The notes: generated by a model from the letters alone, not told the origin. A DNA stretch of 64,000 nt from Rhizobium sp. BK399 (GCF_014194695.1 NZ_JACIAH010000012.1:115306-179305), one strand, 5' to 3'; numbered from the stretch's first letter, positions 45,939-54,411 are shown. A program made the numbers and translations.

Positions 45939-47021
45939 ATGGCGAGTAGTCAGAGGTCGGCTTCCCACTACGTAGCACTCGATGGCGTGCGAGGTATCGC
46001 GGCAATATCAGTGCTGCTCTTTCACCTCGAACGGTGGCTCAATGTCCCGGGGCTTGCCGCGAACGGAAATCTCGCGGTCGACATGTTTTTCACCTTGAGC
46101 GGGTTTGTTCTTGCAGTTGCCTATTCCGAGAGGGTTCATAAGATGAACCTCTGGGACTTCTTCGTCATGCGTGCGGTCAGGCTCATGCCTTTGATCATGC
46201 TCGCAACCATCATAAGCTGTTCGTACGTTCTGCTAAGGGCCGTCTGGCAAACCAACGATATTGTCCTTTCGACGGTGGCCATCGCCCTCTTCACCGGTGC
46301 CCTCAACATTCCCTACTTCCATGCCCCTTTCAACATCGGCGGCCCCCAGTTGTTTCCGCTCAACGGCCCACAATTTTCTCTATTCCTGGAGGTCGTGGCC
46401 AATGTCGCGTGGTGGGCTGTCCGCTTCGGTCCACAGATCGCCATCGCAGTCCTTACCTTCGTCGTATCGGCCATCTGCGTGATCGTCTTCGGTATCGGAG
46501 GCGATACCACAGAGACGTTTTGGCTCGGGTTTGCGCATGTTGGTTCGTCATTCGCGCTTGGGGTGCTGATCTTTCATCTCGACCGGATGATCACACGCAG
46601 GCGGACGCGGCTGGTCGGAAGTCTATTCTGGTGCCTGACCGCACTCATGCTGCTGGTGTTCTACGTGCCCGTGGAAGCCACGTTTACATTGAAGCTGTTC
46701 TGGAAATTCGTTCTTGCACCTGCGTTGGTGTGGGCCGGGGCGTATGTAACGTTGAATAAAACGCAGGAAGGGGTCGCAAGGTACCTTGGCGATTTATCCT
46801 ATCCCATCTACGCCTTGCACTATCCGCTCTTTTGTTGGGTCAACGGCACTCTGCAAGCCGCCACAGGCGTTAAGGAGCCGATTGTTGAGGTGCCGCTCGT
46901 CGTGGTGACGGTGATCATTGCCAGCGATGTGGCCTTGCGGCTTTTCGACAGGCCGGTACGTCTTTTTCTATCGCGGCATATTTTTGCAAGATCAGGCGTT
47001 CACGCGGCCACCCCGGGTTAA
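45939..47021 (+). CDS. Acyltransferase family 3 (OafA/YrhL-like) membrane protein
   Basis: A 360-residue integral membrane O-acyltransferase with about ten predicted helices. The hallmark YVALDGVRGIAAISVLLFHL carries the conserved Arg (R18) and His (H29), followed by DMFFTLSGFVLA. The family adds acetyl or similar groups to sugars of surface polysaccharides. GAGGAGGGG about seven bases before the ATG at 45939 decides the start; the open frame upstream to 45456 is antisense-like overlap with the preceding gene. This is the last gene of the polysaccharide cluster, so it is probably a decorating enzyme. Confidence 0.9.
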   Translation: MASSQRSASHYVALDGVRGIAAISVLLFHLERWLNVPGLAANGNLAVDMFFTLSGFVLAVAYSERVHKMNLWDFFVMRAVRLMPLIMLATIISCSYVLLRAVWQTNDIVLSTVAIALFTGALNIPYFHAPFNIGGPQLFPLNGPQFSLFLEVVANVAWWAVRFGPQIAIAVLTFVVSAICVIVFGIGGDTTETFWLGFAHVGSSFALGVLIFHLDRMITRRRTRLVGSLFWCLTALMLLVFYVPVEATFTLKLFWKFVLAPALVWAGAYVTLNKTQEGVARYLGDLSYPIYALHYPLFCWVNGTLQAATGVKEPIVEVPLVVVTVIIASDVALRLFDRPVRLFLSRHIFARSGVHAATPG

Positions 47022-47189
47022 TCACATACGCGCGATTGCGAGTACCACGATGAGAATATAGCCGAGCAGTGATGTTGCGAACATGGCGACGAGCAAAGAA
47101 ACCAAACCTTCTCGCTTGCATCGACCGGGCCTTGATGTCTTTGGCAGGCCCGCTCCAGGACCGGGGAAAAAGCTGTCGTCTCGGAACAT
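47022..47189 (-). CDS. 55-residue membrane protein
   Basis: A short gene read on the minus strand: MFRDDSFFPGPGAGLPKTSR, a basic block (GRCKREG), then one transmembrane helix (LVSLLVAMFATSLLGYILIVVLA) and IARM. GAGGCAGA directly precedes the ATG, which is a good ribosome site. A weak EcfG-like promoter (47218-47242) lies at the typical distance. It ends exactly where the convergent acyltransferase gene stops. No named family; small single-helix stress proteins of this kind are common in rhizobia. Confidence 0.6.
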   Translation of the reverse strand: MFRDDSFFPGPGAGLPKTSRPGRCKREGLVSLLVAMFATSLLGYILIVVLAIARM

Positions 47190-47217
47190 TCTGCCTCATC
47201 CGCATATGATGCTTACG

Positions 47218-47242
47218 AACATGCATCACTCACGAATGTTCC
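47218..47242 (-). promoter_or_regulatory. Possible EcfG-type promoter of the 55-residue protein gene
   Basis: On the minus strand GGAAC, 16 bases, TGTT. The tetrad ends 28 bases before the ATG at 47189. The position is right but the first -10 base is off-consensus. Confidence 0.38.
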
Positions 47243-47289
47243 CTTTTTAAAAGAAGCCCCGGATTGTCGAGCCGCCTCAGTTATGCTTT

Positions 47290-48096
47290 TCATAGTCCTG
47301 CTGGCAGCTTTGATCGTATAGCACCCACATCAGGGGAGCGAATAATGCGGTAGCGCGCCTCTACGAAGTTGTAGAGGCCGAAGGATGCCAAGCCGAGAGC
47401 GACGGCCAAATAGATGATCGCGCCAAAAGGTAGACGACGGATCCAGTTCAGCGCATCTGCCATGCTCCCTGCCTTATCGGGATCAACCGTAAGAGCTGCG
47501 TAGCAAAACAGTACCCCGATGATCAGAAAGATGATTCCGCGAGATACCAGCCCATAAATACATAACAAAAGCAGCGGCCTGCGACCTGATACGGAAAGAT
47601 AGCGTTCGAAGTGACGGGACAACCCCTTGTGGACTGTAATCCCGCCGCCGAGCAGGAAAGCGAGCCCGATCGCGCCGGCCAGATAGATCCCGAAAGGTTG
47701 CGCCAGAGCCCAGGCCGCCAGTCCCTTCTCTCCACTGCCGTGGCCGCCGTAGTCAAGATTCAAGGCCCGCGAGAAAGCATAGGCCGCAAGTCCTATATAA
47801 ATCACCGCGCTCGCGAAAAGGGTCGCTCGGATTGCAAGACCTTTCGCGTCGTTTTCGTGATTGTCTGCATTCGCTACAGACTGGGCCAGCCGCCAGGCCA
47901 CAAAACCCAGCAGCCCCATACCAATCAATGTGAGCCATACTCGTCCGAGGGGCTGCGAGAGAAGAGTATCGAGCGCGGATCTGGTCTCTGGCCGGCTACC
48001 AAAACTCGAAAAGAGCGCAAGACCTGCAACGAGAACAAAAACGATACCCCGAGCCACGTATCCTGCGCGTGCGAGCAATTCAAATTTGGAAACCAT
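47290..48096 (-). CDS. DUF1206-family membrane protein
   Basis: A 268-residue membrane protein with six predicted helices arranged as three repeats of about 80 residues. Each repeat starts with a G-x-x-x-R-G-x-x-x-x-x-x-G pattern: ARAGYVARGIVFVLVAG, LAIRATLFASAVIYIGLAA and IYGLVSRGIIFLIIGVLF. This is the DUF1206 plan; function unknown. A full-consensus EcfG promoter is immediately upstream, so it is very likely stress-induced. The divergent gene at 48287 shares the intergenic region. Confidence 0.9.
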   Translation of the reverse strand: MVSKFELLARAGYVARGIVFVLVAGLALFSSFGSRPETRSALDTLLSQPLGRVWLTLIGMGLLGFVAWRLAQSVANADNHENDAKGLAIRATLFASAVIYIGLAAYAFSRALNLDYGGHGSGEKGLAAWALAQPFGIYLAGAIGLAFLLGGGITVHKGLSRHFERYLSVSGRRPLLLLCIYGLVSRGIIFLIIGVLFCYAALTVDPDKAGSMADALNWIRRLPFGAIIYLAVALGLASFGLYNFVEARYRIIRSPDVGAIRSKLPAGL

Positions 48097-48125
48097 GGCA
48101 ACTTCGAACCTCCGAGAAAATCAGG

Positions 48126-48150
48126 AACGAGACGAAAGGCGTTGAGTTCC
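48126..48150 (-). promoter_or_regulatory. EcfG-type promoter of the DUF1206 gene (full consensus)
   Basis: On the minus strand GGAAC, 16 bases, CGTT, ending 29 bases before the ATG at 48096. The same bases read on the plus strand give GGAAC-N16-AGTT (48124-48148), pointing toward the gene at 48287, so the element may be bidirectional. Confidence 0.7.
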
Positions 48151-48286
48151 ATTGCGCTGTTGTCCTTGTCCCACGCAGATGGAATGTGTCTGCGGCGACC
48201 GAACGGACTGGCATGTCTTTGCGTTACGTCGGTAAGAGAGAGGATGAGGGAAACGCTATCCCAAGTCCCTGCGAGGAGGAGCGATT

Positions 48287-48619
48287 ATGGTTGATACTCG
48301 TACCAAGGGATCAGGCGCAAAGGCCGCGCTCGAGCAGTATTTCGAAGAGATCGAAGAAGGCCAGCGTGAACCGCCCGATGACGACGAAAACTTGCTGGAA
48401 CTTGAAGACGCTCTCAGGGAAGTTGCTTGGCTTCGCAAAGAGGTGGGGGATTTGCGGACTCAACTGGCCATCATGAGAGGATCAACGGGGGAAGTCACCA
48501 AGGAAGCATCGCGATCCTGGCTGAAGGTCACGGCAGCTGCCGCGACGGCTCTTGCGCTCGGAACGATATTCAGTCGGCGCCATTACCGGGCGCGGGGTGG
48601 CCACGCACACCTAGGATGA
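48287..48619 (+). CDS. Small protein with coiled coil and C-terminal membrane helix
   Basis: A 110-residue protein. An acidic N-terminal half (EQYFEEIEEGQREPPDDDE) leads into heptads LELEDALREVAWLRKEVGDLRTQLA, and a hydrophobic segment (VTAAAATALALGTIFS) near the C-terminus suggests tail anchoring. AGGAGG precedes the ATG at ideal spacing. No named family, though small ElaB/YqjD-like ribosome- or membrane-associated stress proteins have a similar plan. It is divergent to the DUF1206 gene. Confidence 0.75.
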   Translation: MVDTRTKGSGAKAALEQYFEEIEEGQREPPDDDENLLELEDALREVAWLRKEVGDLRTQLAIMRGSTGEVTKEASRSWLKVTAAAATALALGTIFSRRHYRARGGHAHLG

Positions 48620-48735
48620 TCGTCTGTAGCAAGTCATGAGGTGGCCGCTGCTTCTATCAAGCCGGCTGGCTATCATCGAGTTTGCGGTTCCCCTGCGCAA
48701 CACGCCTCGCGTCACACTCACCGCCGGAGACGTTC

Positions 48736-49596
48736 ATGTTTGACAATTTTGAATTGAAGATTGCTGCGACGACCGAAGGCCAAATTCGTCTTCGGATTGG
48801 CGGTAAAGGGCCAGCGACGATGCTCCTTCATGGACACCCGCGAACTCATATGACCTGGGGGAAGGTTGCTGACGCGCTGGCAGACCACTTTACGGTTATT
48901 TGCCCGGATCTTCCGGGGTTTGGCGGGTCCTTCATTCCAGCCGACAGTTGCAACAGCGAAAAATCTTCGAAACGAGCAAAGGCTGCCGTTCTCAAGGAAC
49001 TTATGGAGAACCTCGGTTTTGTTAGTTTCAACGTTGTGGGTCATGATCGTGGAAGCCTCACGGCATTTCGGTTGGCGATGGACTATCCCCAATCGGTCCG
49101 GCGGCTAATCACCATCGATGGATTGCCTGTGATCGAGCATCTGGAGCGCGCCGACTGGAAATTCGCCAGAGATTGGTACCACTGGTTCTTCTTTGCCCAA
49201 CCCGAAAAACCCGAACGGGCAATCTCCTCTGATCCCGACGCCTGGTACAACAATCTGTCGGCAGAGCTGATGGGGCAGGAAGCTTACGATGACGTGTTGA
49301 GGGCCATTCACGACCCTGCCGTAGTTCATGGGATGATCGAGGATTATCGAGCCAGCACACGAATTGACCATCTGCATGATCGGGAAGATCGTGACGCTGG
49401 GCGACAGGTTCAATGCAAGATGTTGTGTCTTTGGTCTCTCCGAGATGATCTCCAGAAGATCTACGGAAATCCGGCTGCAATTTGGAACTGCTGGGCCCGC
49501 GATGTCGAAGGTTTCGGTATCGACAGTGGGCATCACGTCGCTGAAGAAAACCCGGAGGCTTTGGCCTCAGCAATCACCGACTTCCTTCTGGAGTGA
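48736..49596 (+). CDS. Alpha/beta hydrolase, haloacetate-dehalogenase-like
   Basis: A 286-residue alpha/beta-hydrolase. The oxyanion segment is LLHGHPRTHMTW, the nucleophile elbow is GHDRG with Asp as nucleophile, and the terminal catalytic His lies in SGHHVAEENPE; WSLRDDL probably provides the acid. The Asp nucleophile and the CPDLPGFGGS loop fit the fluoroacetate/haloacetate dehalogenase and epoxide hydrolase group. Some pocket residues of true fluoroacetate dehalogenases (the ARVAHR run) are changed to SLTAFR. GGAG before ACGTTC supports the ATG at 48736. Confidence 0.88.
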   Translation: MFDNFELKIAATTEGQIRLRIGGKGPATMLLHGHPRTHMTWGKVADALADHFTVICPDLPGFGGSFIPADSCNSEKSSKRAKAAVLKELMENLGFVSFNVVGHDRGSLTAFRLAMDYPQSVRRLITIDGLPVIEHLERADWKFARDWYHWFFFAQPEKPERAISSDPDAWYNNLSAELMGQEAYDDVLRAIHDPAVVHGMIEDYRASTRIDHLHDREDRDAGRQVQCKMLCLWSLRDDLQKIYGNPAAIWNCWARDVEGFGIDSGHHVAEENPEALASAITDFLLE

Positions 49597-49625
49597 CAGT
49601 CTCCGCGATAATCAAACTTCCCGCT

Positions 49626-49650
49626 GGAACTCTGTTAAAAGCCCGAGGTT
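49626..49650 (+). promoter_or_regulatory. EcfG-type promoter of the DUF2934 gene
   Basis: GGAAC, 16 bases, GGTT on the plus strand, ending 34 bases before the ATG at 49685. Confidence 0.62.
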
Positions 49651-49684
49651 AGTAAACGTTACCCAGAGCCTAGGAGCGCTTGCT

Positions 49685-49945
49685 ATGGCCGAGGACAGGA
49701 TTCGGGCCGAGGCCTACAGAAAATGGGAGGCCGAGGGCCGTCCCGATGGACAGGCCGAGCGACACTGGCTCGTCGCTGAAAAGGAGATTACCAAGACCGA
49801 GGGCTTACCGAAAGCAAGGTCGTCTGACCAAGCAGGTGGCATAGTCCCATCTGACGATCCAGAGGATACCGGCTCGGATGCAGTTCCCTCGCAGAAGGCA
49901 ACGACGCCGTTCAGCCCGGGCGAACTGGCGTCCGAGAATAAGTGA
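49685..49945 (+). CDS. DUF2934-domain small protein
   Basis: An 86-residue hydrophilic protein. The N-terminal part IRAEAYRKWEAEGRPDGQAERHW is the DUF2934 signature; the rest is low-complexity, rich in Ser, Pro, Asp and Glu. Function unknown; the domain is common in rhizobial stress genes. AGGAG precedes the ATG at 49685, inside a longer open frame from 49364 that is a shadow of the hydrolase gene. An EcfG-type promoter lies upstream. It appears monocistronic. Confidence 0.88.
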   Translation: MAEDRIRAEAYRKWEAEGRPDGQAERHWLVAEKEITKTEGLPKARSSDQAGGIVPSDDPEDTGSDAVPSQKATTPFSPGELASENK

Positions 49946-50115
49946 GTAACGCTCGGCATCATCGACGGCGGCCGGAAAGTTTGACCGTACCCCCGCCATG
50001 GGACTGAGCTCTACCGAACCCATGGAGCACATAACTGGAGAGGGGTTGGTGGCACCTGGACATTATGTTTTGCAGAAAAGAACCGTGCCGGCCAATCGAA
50101 TTTGAAAGGCGAAAA

Positions 50116-50709
50116 ATGTCAAACTGGGTGCATCTTTGTATCGACATGCAGAGGCTGTTTGCGGAGGACACACCCTGGCACGTGGCGTGGATGAAAGAGG
50201 TTTCGCCACAGGTTGTCGCACTCGCGGAGCGCCATCCGGAGGCTACGATATTCACCCGTTTTGTTCCGCCGCGGAAGGCTGAAGACATGACTGGGATGTG
50301 GCGTGCCTATTACGAAAAATGGGGGATGATGACCCGAGACAATCTTGACACGGCTCTTATTGATCTCGTTCCGGCCTTGCGCGCCCTGACGCCACCGGCG
50401 CGCATCTTTGACAAGATGACCTACTCACCATGGGTCAGCGGCGAGCTGCATTCCATTCTCGTGAAAGAGGGTGTCGATACCGTCGTTCTGACCGGTGGAG
50501 AAACTGATGTTTGCGTGCTTGCCGCGGCTCTCGGCGCAATCGATCTCGGTTACCGCGTCGTCCTATTGAAGGATGCTGTTTGTAGTGGCGCCGATGATAC
50601 GCACGACGCGTCTCTGGAACTCCTCGGCGACCGCTTTTCCGTGCAGCTTCGTCTTATCACAGCGGATCAATTCCTAAGCAGTCTGCCATCAGGTTTGCAC
50701 CTGGATTAG
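50116..50709 (+). CDS. Isochorismatase-family cysteine hydrolase
   Basis: A 197-residue cysteine hydrolase. The presumed catalytic triad is Asp in LCIDMQRLF, Lys in IFDKMTYSP and Cys in GGETDVCVLAAAL. The fold includes the cis-peptide-preceding segment VLTGGETD, as in nicotinamidases and isochorismatases. Substrate unknown. AAAGG before CGAAAA fixes the ATG at 50116. The DNA ligase gene follows after 11 bases, so the two are probably cotranscribed; a nicotinamide- or nucleotide-related role would fit but is not shown. Confidence 0.9.
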   Translation: MSNWVHLCIDMQRLFAEDTPWHVAWMKEVSPQVVALAERHPEATIFTRFVPPRKAEDMTGMWRAYYEKWGMMTRDNLDTALIDLVPALRALTPPARIFDKMTYSPWVSGELHSILVKEGVDTVVLTGGETDVCVLAAALGAIDLGYRVVLLKDAVCSGADDTHDASLELLGDRFSVQLRLITADQFLSSLPSGLHLD

Positions 50710-50720
50710 GGCAAAAAGCC

Positions 50721-51764
50721 ATGACCAATGCCGCAAAGAACCGTTCCTACGCGCTGCCCCTCGATATCGAACCAATGGAAGCGAAGCTGGTCAACAGCCT
50801 CCCAGACCAGAAGGGGTGGCAGTTCGAGCCGAAATGGGATGGATTTCGGTGCCTCGCTTTCAAGGAAGGATCAGTTGTTGACCTTCGGGCGAAGTCCGGA
50901 AAACCTCTGGGGCGATATTTCCCCGAAATGCTGTCGCTGCTGAAGGACCTGCCCGTTACACGGTTTGTGGTCGACGGCGAGCTTGTAATTGAAGCTGGTG
51001 GACATCTATCGTTTGAAACGCTGCAAATGCGCCTCCATCCTGCTGAAAGGCGGATACGAAAGCTGTCGACCACTCACCCGGCCAAACTTGTTCTTTTCGA
51101 TATTCTTGCAGATAACAATGGGCGTTCTCAGCTCAAGGAACCTTTCGAACGACGACGAGAGCTCCTCGAGGATTTACTAGGACCCTTCGTATTAAAGAAT
51201 CGGCTGGCGCTCTCGCCCTATACCAAATCTGCACAGACTGCCGAAGAGTGGCTCTCTAAAGCGGGAGCTGATGGTTTCGACGGGGTCGTTTGCAAACGTC
51301 TTGATGGAGCCTATGAAACTGGCGAGCGCGCCATGATCAAGGTGAAACGATTGCGAACTGCCGATTGCGTGATTGGCGGATTTCGGTACGGGAGTCGCTC
51401 GGATAAAGTCGGCTCGCTTCTGCTTGGTCTATACAACAAGGAGGGTAAGCTTGATCATGTTGGCTTCACGTCGAGCATCAGAGACCGCGAACGAGCGGAG
51501 CTCACTGAAAAGTTGGAGGCACTTCGCGAGCCTCCCGGGTTCACTGGCAAGAAGCCCGGAGGTCCCAGCCGGTGGAGTACTGAGCGAACCGGTGAGTGGG
51601 AGCCGCTGAAGCCGGACCTTGTCGTTGAGGTCCGGTTCGATCACGTAACAGGTCGTCGTTTTCGCCATGGGACGACGCTGGTCAGGTGGCGGCCTGACAA
51701 GAAGCCACGTCAATGCGACTACGAGCAAATCGACCAGGCGATCATGGTGGACCCCACTTTCTGA
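50721..51764 (+). CDS. ATP-dependent DNA ligase (LigC-like)
   Basis: A 347-residue ATP-dependent DNA ligase made of the nucleotidyltransferase and OB domains only. Motif I is FEPKWDGFRCLA with the adenylated Lys, motif III region FVVDGELVI, motif IV FDGVVCKR, and motif V region MIKVKRLRTADCVI. The OB part ends with LRW-type TLVRWRPDKKP. No polymerase or nuclease domain is attached, unlike LigD, and no Ku gene is in the window. Such ligases act in stationary-phase base-excision or end-joining repair. Its operon partner is the isochorismatase-like gene. Confidence 0.93.
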   Translation: MTNAAKNRSYALPLDIEPMEAKLVNSLPDQKGWQFEPKWDGFRCLAFKEGSVVDLRAKSGKPLGRYFPEMLSLLKDLPVTRFVVDGELVIEAGGHLSFETLQMRLHPAERRIRKLSTTHPAKLVLFDILADNNGRSQLKEPFERRRELLEDLLGPFVLKNRLALSPYTKSAQTAEEWLSKAGADGFDGVVCKRLDGAYETGERAMIKVKRLRTADCVIGGFRYGSRSDKVGSLLLGLYNKEGKLDHVGFTSSIRDRERAELTEKLEALREPPGFTGKKPGGPSRWSTERTGEWEPLKPDLVVEVRFDHVTGRRFRHGTTLVRWRPDKKPRQCDYEQIDQAIMVDPTF

Positions 51765-51881
51765 CGGGCCGGGTGGGCGCCAAGCTGCAGCGCCTACCAA
51801 ATCAACAGATCGCGTCGGGAGCCAATGGCTCTATTCATCCGGTGCAAATTTCGCCTGATCGAACAGCCTGTCACGCAAAGT

Positions 51882-51906
51882 GGAACAAAGCTTTGCTGTC
51901 AGGGTT
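51882..51906 (+). promoter_or_regulatory. EcfG-type promoter of the DUF3618/holin operon
   Basis: GGAAC, 16 bases, GGTT on the plus strand, ending 33 bases before the ATG at 51940. It would control the three overlapping genes that follow. Confidence 0.62.
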
Positions 51907-51939
51907 GGACGTTCTCTACCGCAAGCATGGGAGATTTAG

Positions 51940-52509
51940 ATGTCCAACGAATTCCCGAGAGGGGATGCCCCCTTCGCGCCGGCCCTGACGGCGCAGCAGG
52001 AGGAAAGGTCAACGACGTCCGGCACCTCAACGACACCCGACGCGATGGCGAAAGCCAGGGACCTGAAAGAAAAGGTGGCCGACGATCTGAGTTCGGTCCA
52101 AGACAGCCTGAAAGCGGGCGCTGATACCGCAGTTGAAAAAGCAAGGGACGCAGCCGCCAGCCAGAAAAATTTTCTCGCCCGCCAAGTCGGCGGCATCGCA
52201 ACTGCACTCCAAAAAGTGGGTTCGGAACTTGAAAATTCGGATCAGCCTGAAACCGGACGCTATGCCAGCCAAATTGGACGGAGCGTGCAGGCCGTTGCCC
52301 GGCAGATAGAAAACCGGGATCTTGGCGAACTGGCAACGGCCGCGGAAGATTTCGGTCGCAGGCAACCGGTGGCATTCCTGAGCGTGGCGGCCCTTGCTGG
52401 TCTGGCCGCAAGCCGTTTTCTCACCGCTTCTGCAAAACGTTCGCCCGGTTCTGTGACTAACCAGTCTCGAAAGACGGATTACAAGAGCGAGGGTAACACA
52501 GATGTCTAA
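51940..52509 (+). CDS. Envelope-stress-type hypothetical protein (first gene of a three-gene operon)
   Basis: A 189-residue protein resembling nutrient-deprivation-induced proteins of rhizobia. An unstructured N-terminus precedes a long amphipathic helical stretch (AKARDLKEKVADDLSSVQDS and on), then a short hydrophobic segment PVAFLSVAALAGLAASRFL near 145-165 that may insert in the membrane. No catalytic motif. It overlaps the next gene by eight bases. An EcfG-type promoter precedes it. Confidence 0.85.
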   Translation: MSNEFPRGDAPFAPALTAQQEERSTTSGTSTTPDAMAKARDLKEKVADDLSSVQDSLKAGADTAVEKARDAAASQKNFLARQVGGIATALQKVGSELENSDQPETGRYASQIGRSVQAVARQIENRDLGELATAAEDFGRRQPVAFLSVAALAGLAASRFLTASAKRSPGSVTNQSRKTDYKSEGNTDV

Positions 52510-52918
52510 AGTACCCGATAACTTATCGCTGTCGGAACTGGTGGGTGGTCTTGTCACTGACGTGACGAGTCTGTTGCGCAAGGAAATCGACCTCGCGAAA
52601 ACGGAAGCATCCGAAAAATTCTCGCAGGCACTCACAGGCGTTGAAGTTCTGATATTTGGACTGGTCCTGGCAATCGGTGCGGTGGGCGTGCTGTTGACGG
52701 CCGCGGTGGCAGGACTTGCGGCGTTTCTCGTTACACAAGGTATCTCCCCGGCGAGCGCGAATGCCTTGGCAGCTTTGATCATCGGAGTGGTTATAGCGGG
52801 TATCGCCTGGGCCATGGTCGCCAAGGGTCTCTCGGCTTTGCGCGGAAGCAATCTTCGGCTTGACCGGACGGCAACGTCGCTTCGCCGTGATGTCGGTGCT
52901 GTAAAGGAGAAATTTTAA
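52502..52918 (+). CDS. Phage-holin-3-6-like (PF07332 type) membrane protein
   Basis: A 138-residue protein. The N-terminus LSELVGGLVTDVTSLLRKEI-DLAKTE and two long hydrophobic hairpin helices (about 46-78 and 83-107) match the family named Phage_holin_3_6. In rhizobia these are chromosomal or plasmid envelope proteins, not phage genes. It overlaps the genes on both sides (8 bases, and TAATG), so the three are translationally coupled. Confidence 0.88.
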   Translation: MSKVPDNLSLSELVGGLVTDVTSLLRKEIDLAKTEASEKFSQALTGVEVLIFGLVLAIGAVGVLLTAAVAGLAAFLVTQGISPASANALAALIIGVVIAGIAWAMVAKGLSALRGSNLRLDRTATSLRRDVGAVKEKF

Positions 52919-53919
52919 TGAGCAACTCAGCCGAAAAAACCTCTCTGGATTTGCAACGGGAAATCGAAGTGGATCGGAAGCGGATCGAAAATCGGATCGA
53001 CGCTATCCAGGAAAAGATGTCGCCCGGCGAACTGATAGATGAAGTTCTGAACTATGCAAAACAAAGCGGTGGCGCCGAATATGTAAGCAATCTTGGTCGG
53101 GCGCTAAAAATGAACCCGATGCCGGTCGCTCTGATGGGGATCAGTCTTGCTTGGCTGATGGCAAAACAGAATGGCGATGCGCAATTGACAACAGCATCCG
53201 ATCCTGAGTACCCACTCTACTCGGCCGATGGTGCGATCCGCCGTTTGGGGCCTCCTGAAATCGAATTCGGCAGCAGATATAGCTATTTCACAGACAACAC
53301 CGGGAAGCGCTTGAAAGCGTTGACGGATGAGGCTGGTGCACGCGCCGGTCATTTCATTGACGAGGCGGGAAAGACGTATCGCGGATTTGTCGACGCAGGC
53401 GGAAAGCAGATCGAACAGATTGCCGATGAAACGGGCGCCATGTTCGATGCAGCATCCGGTTGGACCGCAAAAACCTGGGCCCAGGTCAAGGATGCAACGA
53501 GCAGCGTAGGATCAAAAGCATCGCAAGCGATGTCGTCGTTGTCCGATCGATCGGCCTCGGCCGGGGCAAGCATCCAGGAGCAGACCACTAAGCTAAATGA
53601 TGCTATTCTCACCCATTTCAGAGACCAACCTCTCGTTGGTGGAGCCTTGGCTTTCGCCGTCGGAGCCGCGATCGGTGCGGCGCTTCCGCATAGCGAGATG
53701 GAGGATGAAATGCTAGGCGATACCGCAGACCTCGCCAAGACCAAGATTGCCGACGAGGCGGCGAACATGGCCGAACAAGGCATGGATATTGCGTCGGGTG
53801 TCTACGAGCAAGCTGTTTCGGTGGCCGCCGAGGCACACGATGTGGTCAAAGATCGGATTCTGGAGGAGGTTAATGCCTTCAAAGCCGGGAACGGCGCTAC
53901 CGAACCCAAACCGCGCTAG
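52918..53919 (+). CDS. DUF3618-domain protein with long helical C-terminus
   Basis: A 333-residue protein. The N-terminal DUF3618 domain reads LQREIEVDRKRIENRIDAI, then KMSPGELIDEVLNYAKQ and the hydrophobic NPMPVALMGISLAWLMA at about 62-79. The middle repeats 11- to 13-residue amphipathic units (LTDEAGARAGHFIDEAGK, FVDAGGKQIEQIADETG), LEA-protein-like. A second membrane segment, LVGGALAFAVGAAIGAALP, lies near 240. The plan suggests a membrane-bound desiccation or envelope-protection protein. This is inference. It is the last gene of the operon. Confidence 0.87.
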   Translation: MSNSAEKTSLDLQREIEVDRKRIENRIDAIQEKMSPGELIDEVLNYAKQSGGAEYVSNLGRALKMNPMPVALMGISLAWLMAKQNGDAQLTTASDPEYPLYSADGAIRRLGPPEIEFGSRYSYFTDNTGKRLKALTDEAGARAGHFIDEAGKTYRGFVDAGGKQIEQIADETGAMFDAASGWTAKTWAQVKDATSSVGSKASQAMSSLSDRSASAGASIQEQTTKLNDAILTHFRDQPLVGGALAFAVGAAIGAALPHSEMEDEMLGDTADLAKTKIADEAANMAEQGMDIASGVYEQAVSVAAEAHDVVKDRILEEVNAFKAGNGATEPKPR

Positions 53920-54411
53920 GATACTTTTGACCTGGTCCAGCCAATCCTTGCCGAGTTGAGGGTTGGCGCAAAACCTGACAGCATCTGACCGTGACCGGCG
54001 CGGCGCTGATACGGTCTGTGTGGTATCACTTCAACCGGTTCGCGACCGGTTGGCTGTCATTGGAACAGTGACCTGGGTTCGTGTGCGCTGTCACGAGCTG
54101 TTGGCGCCGTTGATGAGAATATCCCTCGCAAGGCCTTGAAAAGCGCATCGCCCGCAAACGCGTTGCCGCCGTCATGGCACACCGGTCTTACGAGTTTCGA
54201 TCAGGTTCTGAATTACACTGGGAGCCGAGGACGAGTGCACAGGGCCGGGCTGGTGCGGCGCCATGCGACAACAAACACTCGCGCTCCCACCAGGGCGAAG
54301 CTGTCCACCTGCGCCTTAGGCCATGTGCGCGAAATCCGTGAAATGGCACCTCCGCAGCCTCTGTTCCAGCGTCTTTAACCACCCTGCAATTGAAGGCTCT
54401 AAGAAGCGGAG
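53920..54411. other. 490-base gap with one hairpin
   Basis: No supported gene. AACCGGT, five bases, ACCGGTT at 54033-54051 is a perfect 7-bp hairpin without a T-run, possibly a weak transcription end for the operon before it or for the convergent kup gene. The plus-strand frame 54136-54378 has no ribosome site. Confidence 0.4.

Noticed and set aside
52502..52918. Prophage interpretation of the holin-like gene
   Set aside because: No phage genes are nearby and the gene is coupled to DUF3618-type envelope genes, so the family name is misleading.
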